In this document: positions 11,801 to 23,100 of the stretch, one piece after another
Layout of the letters: every line of letters starts with the position of its first letter
How positions within the stretch are numbered: position 1 is the stretch's first letter
NCBI GenBank assembly: GCA_004335635.1
Contig: QAXH01005849.1
Span: forward strand, 1,641 to 43,856
Reading direction: 5' to 3'
Length of the DNA stretch: 42,216 nt
Origin: Chloromonas sp. AAM2
Taxonomy: Eukaryota > Chlorophyta > Chlorophyceae > Chlamydomonadales > Chlamydomonadaceae
Translations under genes and position numbers: made by a program
The notes under the pieces: model-generated
What the model was told of the DNA's origin: nothing
What the model saw: only the letters and a program-made list of their open reading frames with translations
Databases searched by the model: none

Positions 11801-14800
11801 GCGCAAGCTGGGCACATGGGCCCAAGGAAAAGAAGCATCAAGCGCCCTGTTGCTTGCCCCACTGCTACGTGCCTTGTCCTTGTCCTCACTGCTCTGCACT
11901 GCACGCCGGTGCATGCCCAGCCAGTGCCACTTTCGAGTTGCTTTGTCTCACTTCAACTGTGCCCCTATTCAACTGGTCTGCCTAGCACACATACCCCATC
12001 GCATCAATTACTCGATTGTCGATTGGTTCCCTGTCACCTGGCATGGCCCATAGCTGATGACAGTGGCATCAAGGTTGCCGTACTTGCCCTGGAAGTAACG
12101 GGTCTGTGGGGCACAAGCACACGCACAGGAAACGTCGCCATTAAAGGCCGGGACACAATTGATGCAAGGTATGGCGACAAGGGCTGCCAGCAGATGTGCA
12201 CAGGCGAGGACCATTGGCTGCATGGGTGTGTGCGATTTGACGGGAAATGTATGCAATCCATGACAAAAAGGCATGTAGGGATTTGCTGGTAAACGCCAAT
12301 TTGCCTGGGTAAACGCATGTTGGGATTTGCTGACAGTTCAGTGCACAGCTTTAATGAAGGACGAGTTAGGCGTGTGGTGATGGTTGATGGGGTGGGATTG
12401 GATTTTTACGATGCCAACACTGGGAGGGTCTGAGGGCATGTCACTGGGCCCTTTCCCCCATCACCTGGAATCGCGTGAAGGCCACGCCCACCCTTAGGTC
12501 CAGCTCCTGCCGTGCGTCCACCGCCTGCGCCTCGTGGGGATTGGGAGCGCCCAGGGACGCCTGCAAGTGTGCGAGGGCAGCACAGCACAGGTTCTTGATT
12601 CTTGATGGATTCTGGATGCTTGGTTCCTCGCCAAGTGTGCCTGTCCTGCCCGGGCATGCACAGACCTGTAATCCAGCCCTGTTCCTTGTTCGTGGCTGCT
12701 TAACTTTGAACATCAAAGGTCCTGTGGGCTCAAGGCGGATGTTGGCTCGAGGCTGGTCCACGTGTCCACAATACAGATGTGAAATCACGCTTGCACACGT
12801 GCTGTGCTGTGGCTCACCATTGCGGCGCGAATCTCCGGTGCTGTGACCGCAGAGAACTTGGCCCTGAACACCCGCTGATCCGCCCCGCCGCCCCCTGACC
12901 CCCGCAGGTTGGGCACTGTGCAGTCCATCACCTGACATCAGGAGCACAGCGGGTCAATCATTGGTATCGCTGGTGGGATCGCTGGTACCATCCAAAGGAA
13001 GGACATGGTGAATCTGACAGAAATAGTCAGCATCATCAGCATTGCCACAATACATGTCATTTGCAGAGCATTGTTTCCAATGCATATAAACTTGGCACAA
13101 GACGTCCGCAGTTCTATTGGAGGTCGAGTGAGCTCCGCGGCACCTGTTCTGCACAGGGTGTGGTACCCTTAAACGCCACCCTGGTATGCTTGCCTTGCAT
13201 GCAGGAATTGCACATCTTCACGACCACAACCCGGCCCCAATCACCTCGAAGCAAATGTTTTCGCCCTCCCTGTCGCAGTCCAGCCAGAGCACCAGGTAGT
13301 CACAGCCCTTGGACTCACGTGACAGGTGGTCAACCACGTGGGCCTGTACAGAAACGGATGGCAGACTTGTTTAAAACCATGGATTCTACATGAAGACAGG
13401 CCAATCAAGGCCTACTTGAAGCCATCTAGTCACGAGCCATCTAGTAACCGATGTGGTCCGAACGTCATTTTGGTCACAAGCCAGCCGGCTACTAGTCTGG
13501 TTCAATAACCAGCCGGCCGACATGAATGTGCAAACACAAGCTCTGGTTAACCATCCTGGCCTACATAAGGTTATCTGGCTCGAATCTGGTACTGGACTGG
13601 TAGAACGCACACTAACTAAGGCCGAGGGCTGCCGAAGTAAAGATAAAGACCAGGTTGACATGAACGTGCAGAACACAAGCTCAGTCAAGCCAGTCGCTAG
13701 GAATGTGTTTGCAGGTAGGAGGCATTCGTTCGTCCCTTCACTGCCTACCTTGGGATTGGCCTCATTCCTCTGGGTGCGCGCGTCAAACAGCTCCGACGGG
13801 TCAGTCTTCTCCCAGTTATTGTCTGCATCCCGGCGTGCGGGGCCATGCCATGTCAGACAGTGATCAGTACCAGGGGCTACACTGACTGTATTGCTAACTG
13901 CTGTCACGTGGGTAGTGGTGTATGAACGTCATAACTCGCTAGGCATGGTATGCATTAGATTTGCCAATGGGGGCCTCGCTGGAAATGACAGCAAAAAACA
14001 CTGCTCTGCAACATCGCTGCCGCACCAACATGCAGGGGCCTCACTCGCATTTTGAGTCAAAGTCGATGGAGAAGACATGACCTGGGGGCAAGCACATGTG
14101 AAAATCATAAATGACAAGCAAAGCATTGCAGGTTGCATGCTCAAAGCACACCTACACACGAGTAGAGAACATGTCCACGTACAAATCTTTTATGTGCAGT
14201 TGTAAATCAGACTGGCCTGCAATCTACTTTCTTGTGCGAGGAGTATCAGATGCATAAATTGGCCTGCGGCCTGCTTCATGAAGAGCCGTCCGACTGCATC
14301 AGGTGCAAACCTGCATCAGTATTATGACAGTGTGCATAGGCTTAATTGATCAGCAGACGAGCTACTGGTAAAAGCAGGCCACTGCCATGCAAGGAGCTGG
14401 CCTCGCAAAGCTCATGCAGCCTGCACAGCCTACAGCGCCCGCATGTATGTGAGACTCCAGTACTGAGGGCCAGAACAGCTACTGTAAGACTCGACGCTCT
14501 TCATTGAAATTCCCAAACCTGAAATCTGCAGCACTCCTGTGCACCCTAAGCTGTAGCTGGCCAGCGGTAAACGTTTTCGTTCTCGTTCTGTGCCACTGTT
14601 CTCCACACATCCCAGGCTTGAAGAAGAAGAAAGAATCTCTGAGAGTTATGGCAACCGGCTTCCTGGTTGGACAGCAGCTCAGTGTAGCACGTAATTTGAC
14701 CTACATCAACCACTTCTCTTGCACCCAGCCTATGCGTCCTACTCACCTATTACAGACGTCATCTTGAAGCGAGCCATCTTGCCCCGGAAGCTACCCTCGA

Positions 14801-15477
14801 ACTCATGGACGTCTAGGGCACCACGGCGACTGCGGCTCTGCAAGATCAAGGAAGTTGTGCCAAACATTTCTTAATTTCCCATTCTGATTTTCCATTTCTT
14901 GCTTCTAAAGCCTAATTCAAGTCCAGGTAACTGGACGAGCAGTGCTGACAACAGGACATGATGCATTTCGTGGCAGACACCTGCTCACAGCGCAGCTCTT
15001 TTCCTCGTTGGGAAGCATGTGAAAGGTCACTTTGGAACTACTTAAGCTAATCTTCCTTCGCTGGTTCTTCCTCTTTGCCTGGCGGTCTACCCTCCTCATG
15101 TAAACTACCCTCCCCTCACGTAAACGGTCATCATCAAAACGCCTCGATGCCTCGATGCAGGCGCCCATGCAACACAGATAAGAATCCTAAGCATTCCCGT
15201 TAAGAAACGAGTGACAATCCATTATCGAAACATGAAAACGCTGTGATGCAACACGGATTGCACTCTATTTCCATTCCTTATCCTCAAAGCATCATCAGTG
15301 CTTACCTTGCCATTAGATAGGATGTCTGCGATAGATCCTGCAAGACTGGGTTTCTCGGCCACCTGCATGGATCGAGTGATCGTTGTCATGTGCTAGGCTG
15401 TATGTAGAGCTACGGCGTGCATGCATGCATAGCTGCATGGAATTTGAGCATACCATGAGAACAGTGACCGAGCTCAT
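1830..15477 (-). CDS. TOP3B: DNA topoisomerase 3-beta (type IA), complete 27-exon gene
   Basis: Spliced CDS of 2604 nt (867 aa; human TOP3B is 862). Exons in order: 15454-15477, 15306-15362, 14747-14837, 14049-14081, 13749-13822, 13245-13343, 12818-12931, 12465-12560, 12038-12103, 11464-11547, 11194-11280, 10059-10154, 9238-9306, 8451-8594, 8004-8122, 7517-7640, 7144-7218, 6689-6817, 6288-6380, 5658-5764, 5374-5386, 5084-5138, 4571-4704, 4164-4260, 3576-3844, 2270-2389, 1830-1964. All phases agree. The Toprim domain opens with [15 protein letters not shown] (Glu11) and carries [13 protein letters not shown] (Asp115, Asp117, Glu119). The active-site tyrosine is Tyr335 in [18 protein letters not shown] and [11 protein letters not shown] are core type IA motifs. 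The C-terminus has repeated CxxC zinc motifs (for example CGKC and CQTCD) and ends in an RGG-rich tail, the RNA-binding box of TOP3B that is absent from TOP3A. The family relaxes negatively supercoiled DNA and can pass RNA strands. The start is an 8-codon exon ending MSSVTVLM, matching the family N-terminus. Confidence 0.97.
3106..3138. repeat. (GAAA)n microsatellite in a TOP3B intron
   Basis: About eight GAAA units lie inside the intron between exons 3576-3844 and 2270-2389. In the transcribed (minus) sense this is a (TTTC)n pyrimidine tract, too far from the acceptor at 2390-2391 to be its polypyrimidine tract. Confidence 0.95.
5374..5386 (-). other. TOP3B: 13-nt microexon of TOP3B
   Basis: GTTTGTGACAAAG is bounded by a GCAG acceptor and a GTGCGC donor on the minus strand. 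It joins exon 5658-5764 (phase 2) to exon 5084-5138 (phase 0) and encodes FVTK after completing a Trp codon. Including it makes the segment from FIW to SASG exactly as long as the same segment of animal TOP3B; leaving it out shifts the frame. Confidence 0.88.
5821..5859. repeat. (GA)n microsatellite in a TOP3B intron
   Basis: A nearly perfect GA dinucleotide run lies just upstream (transcript sense) of exon 5658-5764. On the minus strand it is a (TC)n polypyrimidine tract about 60-95 nt before the acceptor. A short GT run (5792-5810) sits between it and the exon. Confidence 0.95.
6449..6488. repeat. (GGTGC)n pentanucleotide repeat in a TOP3B intron
   Basis: About seven GGTGC units, one carrying a T-to-A change, lie in the intron between TOP3B exons 6689-6817 and 6288-6380, about 70 nt before the acceptor in transcript sense. 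Confidence 0.93.
7661..7860. repeat. 10-bp tandem minisatellite (CGCACGAGGT)n beside a TOP3B 3' splice site
   Basis: Twenty consecutive 10-bp units, most identical to CGCACGAGGT, with variants CGCACAAGGT, CGCACAAGTT and CGCAGGAGGT. The array lies in the intron between exons 8004-8122 and 7517-7640 and ends about 20 bp from the exon (acceptor AG at 7641-7642). It therefore occupies the region where the branch point and polypyrimidine tract would normally lie. Because 10 is not a multiple of 3, all frames stay open for long stretches and give spurious [14 protein letters not shown] reading frames on both strands. Confidence 0.97.
8686..8818. repeat. Degenerate ~32-bp tandem repeat in a TOP3B intron
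   Basis: Imperfect units containing CACGCCAAATACGACTGAG followed by TGGTGATAGTAA recur about four times in the intron between exons 9238-9306 and 8451-8594. The unit boundaries are approximate because of divergence. Confidence 0.7.
9828..9848. repeat. Short (CA)n run in a TOP3B intron
   Basis: A CA dinucleotide run lies between TOP3B exons 10059-10154 and 9238-9306. No function is suggested. Confidence 0.85.
10314..10975. repeat. 34-bp minisatellite spanning an assembly gap, TOP3B intron
   Basis: Direct repeats of a 34-bp unit containing GGCATCGCGCCATGCATGTG lie in the intron between exons 11194-11280 and 10059-10154. Central units carry TGTCAAGCCAACGA. The first unit on the left and the units right of the gap carry TGGCAAGCCTACGA, so two unit types are present. 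About six and a half units are left of the run of N and two to three are to its right. There are no spacers between units. Confidence 0.95.
10547..10888. other. Assembly gap (342 N)
   Basis: A run of 342 N lies inside the 34-bp minisatellite. 342 is close to ten units, so it looks like a size-estimated gap within an array that could not be assembled. The true repeat count is unknown. Both flanks belong to the array and the flanking TOP3B exons are intact, so the gene model is not affected. Confidence 0.98.
10993..11213. repeat. 89-bp tandem repeat copying a TOP3B exon end and 5' splice site
   Basis: Units start at 10993, 11082 and 11171 (period exactly 89 bp). The third is incomplete and overlaps the end of TOP3B exon 11194-11280, so the repeat includes the last coding bases (VYANM) and the donor ATG|GTGAGAG at 11192-11194. 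The two downstream copies carry the same sequence with donors at about 11103 and 11014. The unit therefore arose by tandem duplication of an exon-intron boundary. Confidence 0.93.
14047..14081 (-). other. TOP3B: TOP3B short exon with a non-canonical GC donor
   Basis: The 33-nt exon 14049-14081 encodes [10 protein letters not shown] and must end after the T of AAAAT, because only then does the next exon (13822, starting ACAATAAC) restore [11 protein letters not shown]. The intron then begins GCGAGT at 14048 and ends at the GATGCAG acceptor. Apart from the C at position +2 the donor matches consensus (GCGAGT against GTRAGT). Confidence 0.85.
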
Positions 15478-16175
15478 GTTGACTGATGCCTTCTACCTGC
15501 TCTATCAGGTTTTCTGTTCCTTCCGTCTTAACTCTACTGTTGCGGATCACTCAGCCACATCTGCTCAGAGAAGAAGCATCAGCAACCCTAACTTGGGTTG
15601 GCAACCGCAACCACTAACTAAGTTCGCTCACACTTCAGCAGTCAGGCTCTTCCGAGAATCACTAGGCCACATCGTCGCTCAAATCATTAGACATCCTGCT
15701 CAAACAACTTCTGGAGTCGCTGCACCCGGTCCTTTTCGCAGCACATCAGCGATCAGACAGTGCTTGCGGCGCTGCTACGGCTGAAGGTGATTGTTCACAC
15801 AGCTTGCATAACACGCTTTCTGTGCAGCAACATGCTTCAATGTGAACCACACTGCAGCAGAAACTGGGCTTGAGCACACATAGCACCAATCTTTTGCAAG
15901 AGTCAGTCGTAGGGACTGCTAATGCAATACAAGTATGACTTTCTGGGCCATGCATGAGTGAGTACACACCAGCTGAACATGCATGACACATGACACGGCA
16001 TGCGGCCAGGGAAGGCAGGGTGTGGCAACTCTATTGCATTTGGGCCCCAACGCTTTCTCCTTTGCCTTGCCCACAGAAAGGGACTCAACAGCTTCACGGG
16101 CGTGGGCGAAGTTATCGGCTGAGCGTACATTCCAGCCACTTGGAGGCAGAGTCATCACCACTTGGAGGCAGAGTC
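15478..16175. promoter_or_regulatory. Divergent upstream region of TOP3B (-) and UBL5 (+)
   Basis: 698 bp separate the two start codons of divergent genes. No further exon is supported here, so this should contain both promoters and 5' UTRs. A 20-bp direct repeat, CCACTTGGAGGCAGAGTCAT, occurs at 16136-16155 and 16158-16177; the second copy runs into the UBL5 start codon. No TATA box is obvious. Confidence 0.55.
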
Positions 16176-16922
16176 ATGATTGAGGTTGTGTTGAATGACC
16201 GTCTGGGCAAGAAGATCCGAGTGAAGTGCAACGAGGATGATACCGTTGGCGACTTGAAAAAGCTTGTGGCGGCGCAGACAGGCACACGGCCAGAGAAAAT
16301 CCGCATGTGGGTGATTGCAGGTTACAGCAGACAGGCAGCACGCATCGCATGGCACCTTTTCTGCAGAGACAGATATGCATGTTCGAGAGATGTTGCATGC
16401 ATTTTATTCCGAGGCCTTCCGAGGCATAGCACGGCACTGTGGCACAACATACATTGCGCTGACCCAGTGTTCCGGAATCCCATCACCGGCACCGCTGCAT
16501 GATGTATTTACACTGTCAACATTATTACGCCAGAATCGTTGCATGGCAGTCACATATCTGTACATCGCACCATGAAAACCACGCTGGCATGATGTTTCTT
16601 GTAAGTTGCACCGCCAAAGACCGCAATCGGGCCTACGGTGCTTTGGTCTTCATCCCATCATGAAGCCATGGCACAGCACATGGCTCACCTGGTCGCTGTG
16701 TCCCCCTGCCTACGCAGACAGAAATGGTACACCATCTATAAAGACCACATCACACTAGCAGGTAAGGAGTTGATAACAGTTGTCATTTTCAGCGGTATCA
16801 TTGAGTGCCTATCTCGCTTGTTGCTTGATGTTGCCATGCATCTTGCGAGAACTGTGATGTGTTCACTGTTTGCAGATTACGAGATCAAGGATGGGATGGG
16901 CCTGGAGCTGTACTACAACTGA
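16176..16922 (+). CDS. UBL5: Ubiquitin-like protein 5 (Hub1)
   Basis: Three exons, 16176-16306, 16718-16761 and 16876-16922, give 222 nt and exactly 73 aa, the usual length of UBL5/Hub1. The first exon ends in a split codon (AT before GTGGGT) completed by A after the TACGCAG acceptor; the second ends in G before GTAAGG. The protein starts [18 protein letters not shown], contains [14 protein letters not shown] and [16 protein letters not shown], and ends in LELYYN. The double Tyr before one final residue replaces the GG of ubiquitin, so it is not conjugated through a C-terminal glycine. Known members bind spliceosomal proteins (Snu66/Prp38 HIND motifs) non-covalently and tune splice-site choice; in animals one also acts in the mitochondrial stress response. 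A splicing role fits an intron-rich genome. It is divergent from TOP3B. Confidence 0.98.
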
Positions 16923-19900
16923 CCCTCTGCGTGCAGAAAAAAAAATTGTTTGGCAGTCAGGGGTAGGCCATTCAAACGTTGTGCAATGCTAACAGTGCTG
17001 TGTTCGACTAGGAAAAAGCTAGCGAGACAGGGTCAGCAGACTTTGCTAGACTTTGAAGCATGTGGTCAGGGCTAACGACGAACCGGTGCTTAATGTACTG
17101 ACTGCAGCATATTACACTATTCTGGCAGCCACACTTGCGATGTTCGGCCTGGGGCTGACGAAGATTTGAAAGGCAAAGTGACTGACACGTGGATATGGGA
17201 GGGGCCACTGAGTGCGCGTCGTGTGGCGCGGTAGCATTTCTGAATGGAGTAAGTCATAGTCAAGCCCATCCTTGGCGTTGGCATTTACAGGATGGTTTAT
17301 CCATTTGGACACCTCAGAACACACCGGTCCGGAATCAGCGTGTTGGGTTTCACTTTCTTGCTCTGGTGGCTTTCAACCTCCCTGGCATGCGCATGAGCAT
17401 GAGCTCACAGCTGATCATCCTTCATCGTTTGCCCTACTGATGTAATCCTGGCAAACGGTACTCAGGCAAGCAGCTATAATACCGACCTGACAACAGGACA
17501 AGGCAAATGATGGGCAACATTGAACAGACATTCAGCTAGGTCTAGCATTGAGGCAGAAGCAAGCAAGTCAGGCAAGCCAAGATGCCTCGTCAACCAAACG
17601 CATACGTGGCAAAGCCATTCCCGTCCTGGCAGAACACGGTATGGCCAGATTGCGCTGTTCTGAGAGCTGTTCTGCTGATCAAATACCTAGAGCAGGGCGA
17701 GGTGACTAGAAGCACAAACTGTCATACACCCGCTGGACCCGTAACTCGTCTTTCGCTAGCTTTGAGTTCAAGTGGCCTGTGCAGGCCAATAAGAATCAGC
17801 ACATTGCCACTTGCATTGTCCATCAAGCCGCATATGAGCATCACTATGCACATCGGTGAGTTTTGGACATCAATTGCCCAGCAGCCGAAATGACTCCCTC
17901 ACCAAAATCCACACGTGGGCTTGGACATGGCGGCCTACACCTGCGTCACTCAAGCCCTGCTGCACACTGCATGCCACACCAGTTCAAACCGTTTGTTGGA
18001 GTTGAAATCCTATATGCGACAGTTTCACACACAACGCAGAAAGTCTAGCCTGAACCAGGAAGCTGACATACTAGGCAGTGTCTAGAACTTTGCGAGTGCA
18101 GGCAGCAACTGAACTTTTGATACATCATGATTTGAAAGGCAACCAACATGTAGCATGCTGATGCTCATATCAGTCCAATAAACACTGTTGATGATGCAGT
18201 GAGCCGCATTTGGGAACGCCAATTGTCGTGATGCAATGAGCCATTGCACTCCTCTAACTCACATGCCCTCGGCAACAGGGACAGAATATGGCATTGCTGT
18301 GCGATCCCAGGTGCACACGCCAGCGGGCCGCACAGCAGCCCAGCTCGCAAGCAACTGACACTAGCAATATATCTAGAATGTTGCACAGAGCACTCGTTAG
18401 CAGTTTGCCAGCACTCGTTAGCAGTTTGTTTTACATGACGATGCTGCTGGTCAGTAGCTGCACTTGGTATCAAAATCAAGGGCGGGCTGGGTAGCCCTCC
18501 CACCATTTCAAATAGCAACACTGGAAACTCCCTGGAAGCGCTTATGAGGACAATAGCCTCACCTTGCCATGTATGCAAAACGTGTAACGAACATCTGTGA
18601 AACCCTGCCGTGACTTGACCTAACCGGCCCCTAACCATGATATCTAAACGGGGCGCACATCCGTTTCAACATTCCGATGAGTGTCGAAGCTGCTTTGTGC
18701 AGACCACCTGAGCGGGCTAAATCTGCAACACCAGTTCCTTGGTTCGTCAACCAATCTTTGTGGGTTAAGTGGCTAAGCTTGCACTGCCACCTCCATAAGT
18801 TTTTATAACCGCAAAACGAGCAGCAGGCTTGACTAGGAAACGTCTGCCCCTACCGGGTAGCCGCAACCCCCACAGGCCATGCAGACCCTGACCCGTAGGG
18901 GTATAAGAAGTGCTGGGGTGTCTGCTGACTGTGGGGCATTGGCTTGCCCGGGCACATGTACTGAGGGTGGGAGGGAGCATAGGTGCTTGACCCTTCACCT
19001 GTTCTGGACAGCTGTGCACTGATTCATGATGGGCATAGCATTCATAGCCTAGCCGAGCAAAATGATTCAGGCACAGATAGCTTGGATTGCCTTGCCGCGT
19101 GGACCGGTCTTGCAGACAGCTAGTGATACAACATGTATGCGCGCTGAGGCAAACTACTGAGACAGAAACTTGTATACAAAAGGAGATGTTTGGCTAGCTT
19201 TCTAGTGAGACGGCTGTTCTGAACTAGCCAGGCTGTGGCCCGGTCGTGCTCGTAGTGTCTGTTGCTGCATACGTTTCCGCCTCTGCCTCCGCCGGCCCTG
19301 ATTGACCGGCTGCCTGCGCATTTTCCTCATGACATCAAGCCAGTGCATGCCCATATGCACACACTTGCGTTGAGGAGAAGTGTCACGGAGCCTGAGCGGC
19401 GAGATGCCTTTCCCACGCTTGTTCAAGCCAGTGCCCTGGTGCACACATGCTTGCATCCAAGGGAGTGGCAATGCATGACACATGGCCAGTGGTTCCAAGC
19501 TAGCATCAGGCAGCCGTGGCCGCTGCAAGCCACATGGAGTAGCATGCCTTGAAAACCATGATCCTTGTTTGACTCAACTGCTTGCACCTGCCTTGCGTGT
19601 AGGTGTGAACCTGCAGCCGTTCATCAGCAGCAACCAGATCTAGACAGCGTATGGCTTTTGTTGTTGTTATCGCAGAAGCAGAGATGTTGTTTGAGAGCAA
19701 GGATATGCTGTCGGGCTCGTGCAAGCACCAAAATTGCTAAGCCCAAACACCAACATTGCCAAGGCCAAACACCAACATTGCTAAGGCCAAACACCAACAC
19801 TGCTAAGGCCAAACAAACCCAGCACATCCACACCCCACCAAGTGCCCCTGCGTCTCCATCAGCAAAGCAGAGACAACGCAGGTTGCCTGCTGATATCCCT

Positions 19901-20122
19901 CCTTTAGCCCCTTCTTGATTAAACTGGCTTCCTTTCGTTCCTGTTGGGTGCTGCATGACCGGTGTCCATTGCCTGTCTGCCGCTCCTGCCAACCCCCTCC
20001 TACACACATCAGCGTGATGTGGAACGATACCGATGTAGACACACACCAAAGACACAGATACTGGAGATACAGATGCACGCACGCCCACACACACCCACAC
20101 ACCCAGTGTGTCACCGACCCAC
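16923..20122. other. Gene-poor region between UBL5 and the Ariadne gene 3' ends
   Basis: About 3.2 kb where the two flanking genes converge. None of the open frames looks coding: they lack family motifs and consistent splice phases. It should contain both 3' UTRs. Small direct repeats occur at 18390-18428 (GCACTCGTTAGCAGTTTG twice, 21-bp period) and 19732-19814 (22-bp unit). Confidence 0.5.
19732..19814. repeat. 22-bp tandem repeat
   Basis: Three full units of AAACACCAACATTGCTAAGG plus two bases start at 19745, 19767 and 19789, with partial units at each end. They lie downstream of the Ariadne stop codon, probably in or beyond its 3' UTR. Confidence 0.92.
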
Positions 20123-23100
20123 TCACGAAGCGATGTGTGCGCAGCAGGTCTGCAGTTGGTCCAGTATCTCCTGCACCATGTCGTAGAACTTGACGATCCG
20201 CCGCTCGATGGACACGGTGCTGTTGATCACGGCCACGCGCTGTACATCGTCCAGGGTGCGGCCAGCGTTCATGTTCGAGTTGCACGAGTCAGTCTGCAGG
20301 AATGGGCGGGTGGGTGGCGTTTGACATGGCGTTTTCACGCCATACTGTGACAGTTAAATCAGATAAGACGTGACCAGGATCAGCTGTACCAAACCTTGTG
20401 TTGGCCACAGGCAGTGGCACAGAGCACGTGCCTGTTGATAATATACAGGCGACAGAAACTGTATGCGCCGGGGTGTGTGACACAGGTGGAAATTATAACT
20501 CAATATCATGTGCTGACAACCATGTGGCCCTTACCAGGCTGGACAGGCGCTCGACCTCTGACTCGAGCGTCATCTGTTGGTCCTCATAGAGCTGCTGATT
20601 CTGCTTGTTCTGTTCAGCAGTGAAGTCATCCTGTGGTGCAGCAGGGCATTGAATGCTGGTTTATAAGCCACGACTTGCACGCCCTGCCTTTGTTCCAACC
20701 ACATTGACGGCCACGTGTCGTTTTGAAAGCCTTTATAACGTTCCTCCTGCTGTTGCTTCTTGTGAACAACGAAGACCCAACTTCCCCTTCGTCTTGCACC
20801 TGTTGTGCTCCTGCATTTGCCTAAGCCGCACCTTGAACGTGTCGTTTCCAAACGTGAAGTATGCGAACACGTACGACGGTGCCAGCACTCTCCTTGCCAC
20901 CCTCAGCTGATCCACGGCTCCCACCAGCCAGTCGTAGTGCCTGGCCTCGTGACCGCTGGACACCTGCTTGCTCATGCTTTCCATCAGCTTGTCACTGCAC
21001 ACACAGACATGGGCCATTCCTCCAATACTCGCGTCATCAATGTGCAGGGGCCATGCTAGTCTTCTCTGTATTGTTCCAATCTCAACAGCTGTTCTTGCGG
21101 AGACAACTGGTGTGGGCCAGGCATGGGGCTAGGATTAGGATTAGCGGACACAATGCAGCACTGCCGAATCTCTTGTGCACAAGCTCTTCATTCCCCGTAG
21201 TAAGTGTGTGCAATGCCTATGTATCATCGAGACATGACATTTGAGAGACATTGAACACCCTTTTCCTGTCTACCGAGGTTTGCGGTCAGGATAGCACCTC
21301 GAAGGGTGACCACCACCATTACTATCAAGGTGTGTCGCAATCACCTTCACTTGTAGGTTGAGCGGGTCAAAATCCCTCCCCTCATGTAAAGTACGACTGC
21401 CAAACGTTTGCATCATATGCCCAGCTACTCACCGTTTCTCTCCCTCCTTCTTGTGGGAGTCCATGTGTGTCTTGTACCGCTCAAAGTAGTGGATATACCG
21501 CTGGTGGCTCTTGGCTGCATCGCTGGCCTTCCGATCCATCTCGTCCTTCCAGCGACCACAAGTGTGACCCTCAATGTTGCTGTATGTGTGAGCCATGCCA
21601 GTGCTGGCACCGCACAACCAACAAAACGACTGCACGTGGCAAACACGAAGCGTGGAGCGACCATAAACGCATACACAGCCTTGCCAGTCTCCAGCAACAA
21701 AACGTCACAGCACTGCTGAAAATGCAGGCTTCAGTAACGACACGCCAAAGACCGCGGCTGAAAATGGCGGTAGCTTCACAGTTTAGCACTGGCTATCCCT
21801 TGTTTTGCTTCAAGCATCTTCTCATTGGACGCACACGAGCATGGTCCAACACCATGCACCTGCTGGGCACCACATTCAGCAGCATGCAGTCATGGTGCGG
21901 GCCTCACCTGCCCACACTTGCACGTGACGTGGTTGCATCCCCCGTTCTTCTCCACTGCCTTGGAGCACCTGGGGCAGGGCTTGGTGTTGGCCATGATCCA
22001 GTTACGAGTTTCGCTGTCGCCCTGCGTCTTCTCCTCCCATTTGTCCCACCTGGAGAAGTACAGTTGGCCAGCACTTACTGCACTGATTGGACAAGGAATG
22101 GCAATTGCCCAGTAGCCTTGCTATCATGGCTGTGCATGCCAGAGCTTGGGTGTAGATGTTCGAGCTGTGACAAGGACAGGTGAGATGGAGAATTCACAGA
22201 ACGTAAGGGCTGCCTTGGGTTGAGTGTTGGTGCTCCCGAGCATCTACGCAAAGCTACACTTACATGTGGCAGGTGCAGGGAGAGTGCGGTGCTCGTTTGC
22301 ATTTGAAGCAGAACATGTGGCCGCAAACACACTCGGGCTCGCAGACAGGGTCGCCTGTCACCTGCGTGCCAAAGCACATGACGCACATACTCACTTGCTT
22401 GCCATGAGTTGCAATGAGTGCTGCCTCGTAGGGCTGAAGATATCAGATGGTGATCACCTGCCTAACCTAACGACACGCTGTGCTCAGAAGCAGCTGACGT
22501 GTACACAGCAATCCACAGACAAACATGAACTACCCGGTCCTCTGAATGTATCAAATGGTGATGACCTGTCAGAGCACATGATGCACATGGGTGGCATGTC
22601 CACTACTGTTGTTCAATTGCCCACAAAGGAGGCTGTGTTCTAGAACTGAAGCACATGATGGCACAAGAAAATACATGATGATGGCCTGTCGAACCTAGCA
22701 ACATGTTGTGCTCAAAGGCAGCTAACCTGTGCATGAGCAAGCCACAACACAACTGGTGACGGCCAAGGAAGATAAGCACAGGACATCACACAGTTGATGC
22801 ACGACAGCGTGCAGCGCCAATAAGCACCTGACACAAACTGCTGCCTCGGTGACTGCACCCACCACGATGGAATTGCCACACCAAGGTGTGCTGGGGCAGA
22901 AGCAGGCCATGCTGTTGTCCTCTATGTAAGACGTTGATATGCTCTCCTCGAATTTCTGCCCTTCTGGCGTCCCTTGCAGAAGTTGTGTTACCACTGCTTC
23001 ATCACACGGAGCTCCACACTTGAAGGCCATACACCTGTGCTCGTGTGCAAGAGTGAGGTTGTGTGAGCGGCCGTAATTTGCACCCAAATCGTCATGCGCA

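Noticed and set aside
12441..12947. 168-codon minus frame as an independent gene
   Set aside because: It reads across two TOP3B exons and the intron between them; only 12465-12560 and, in another frame, 12818-12931 are coding.
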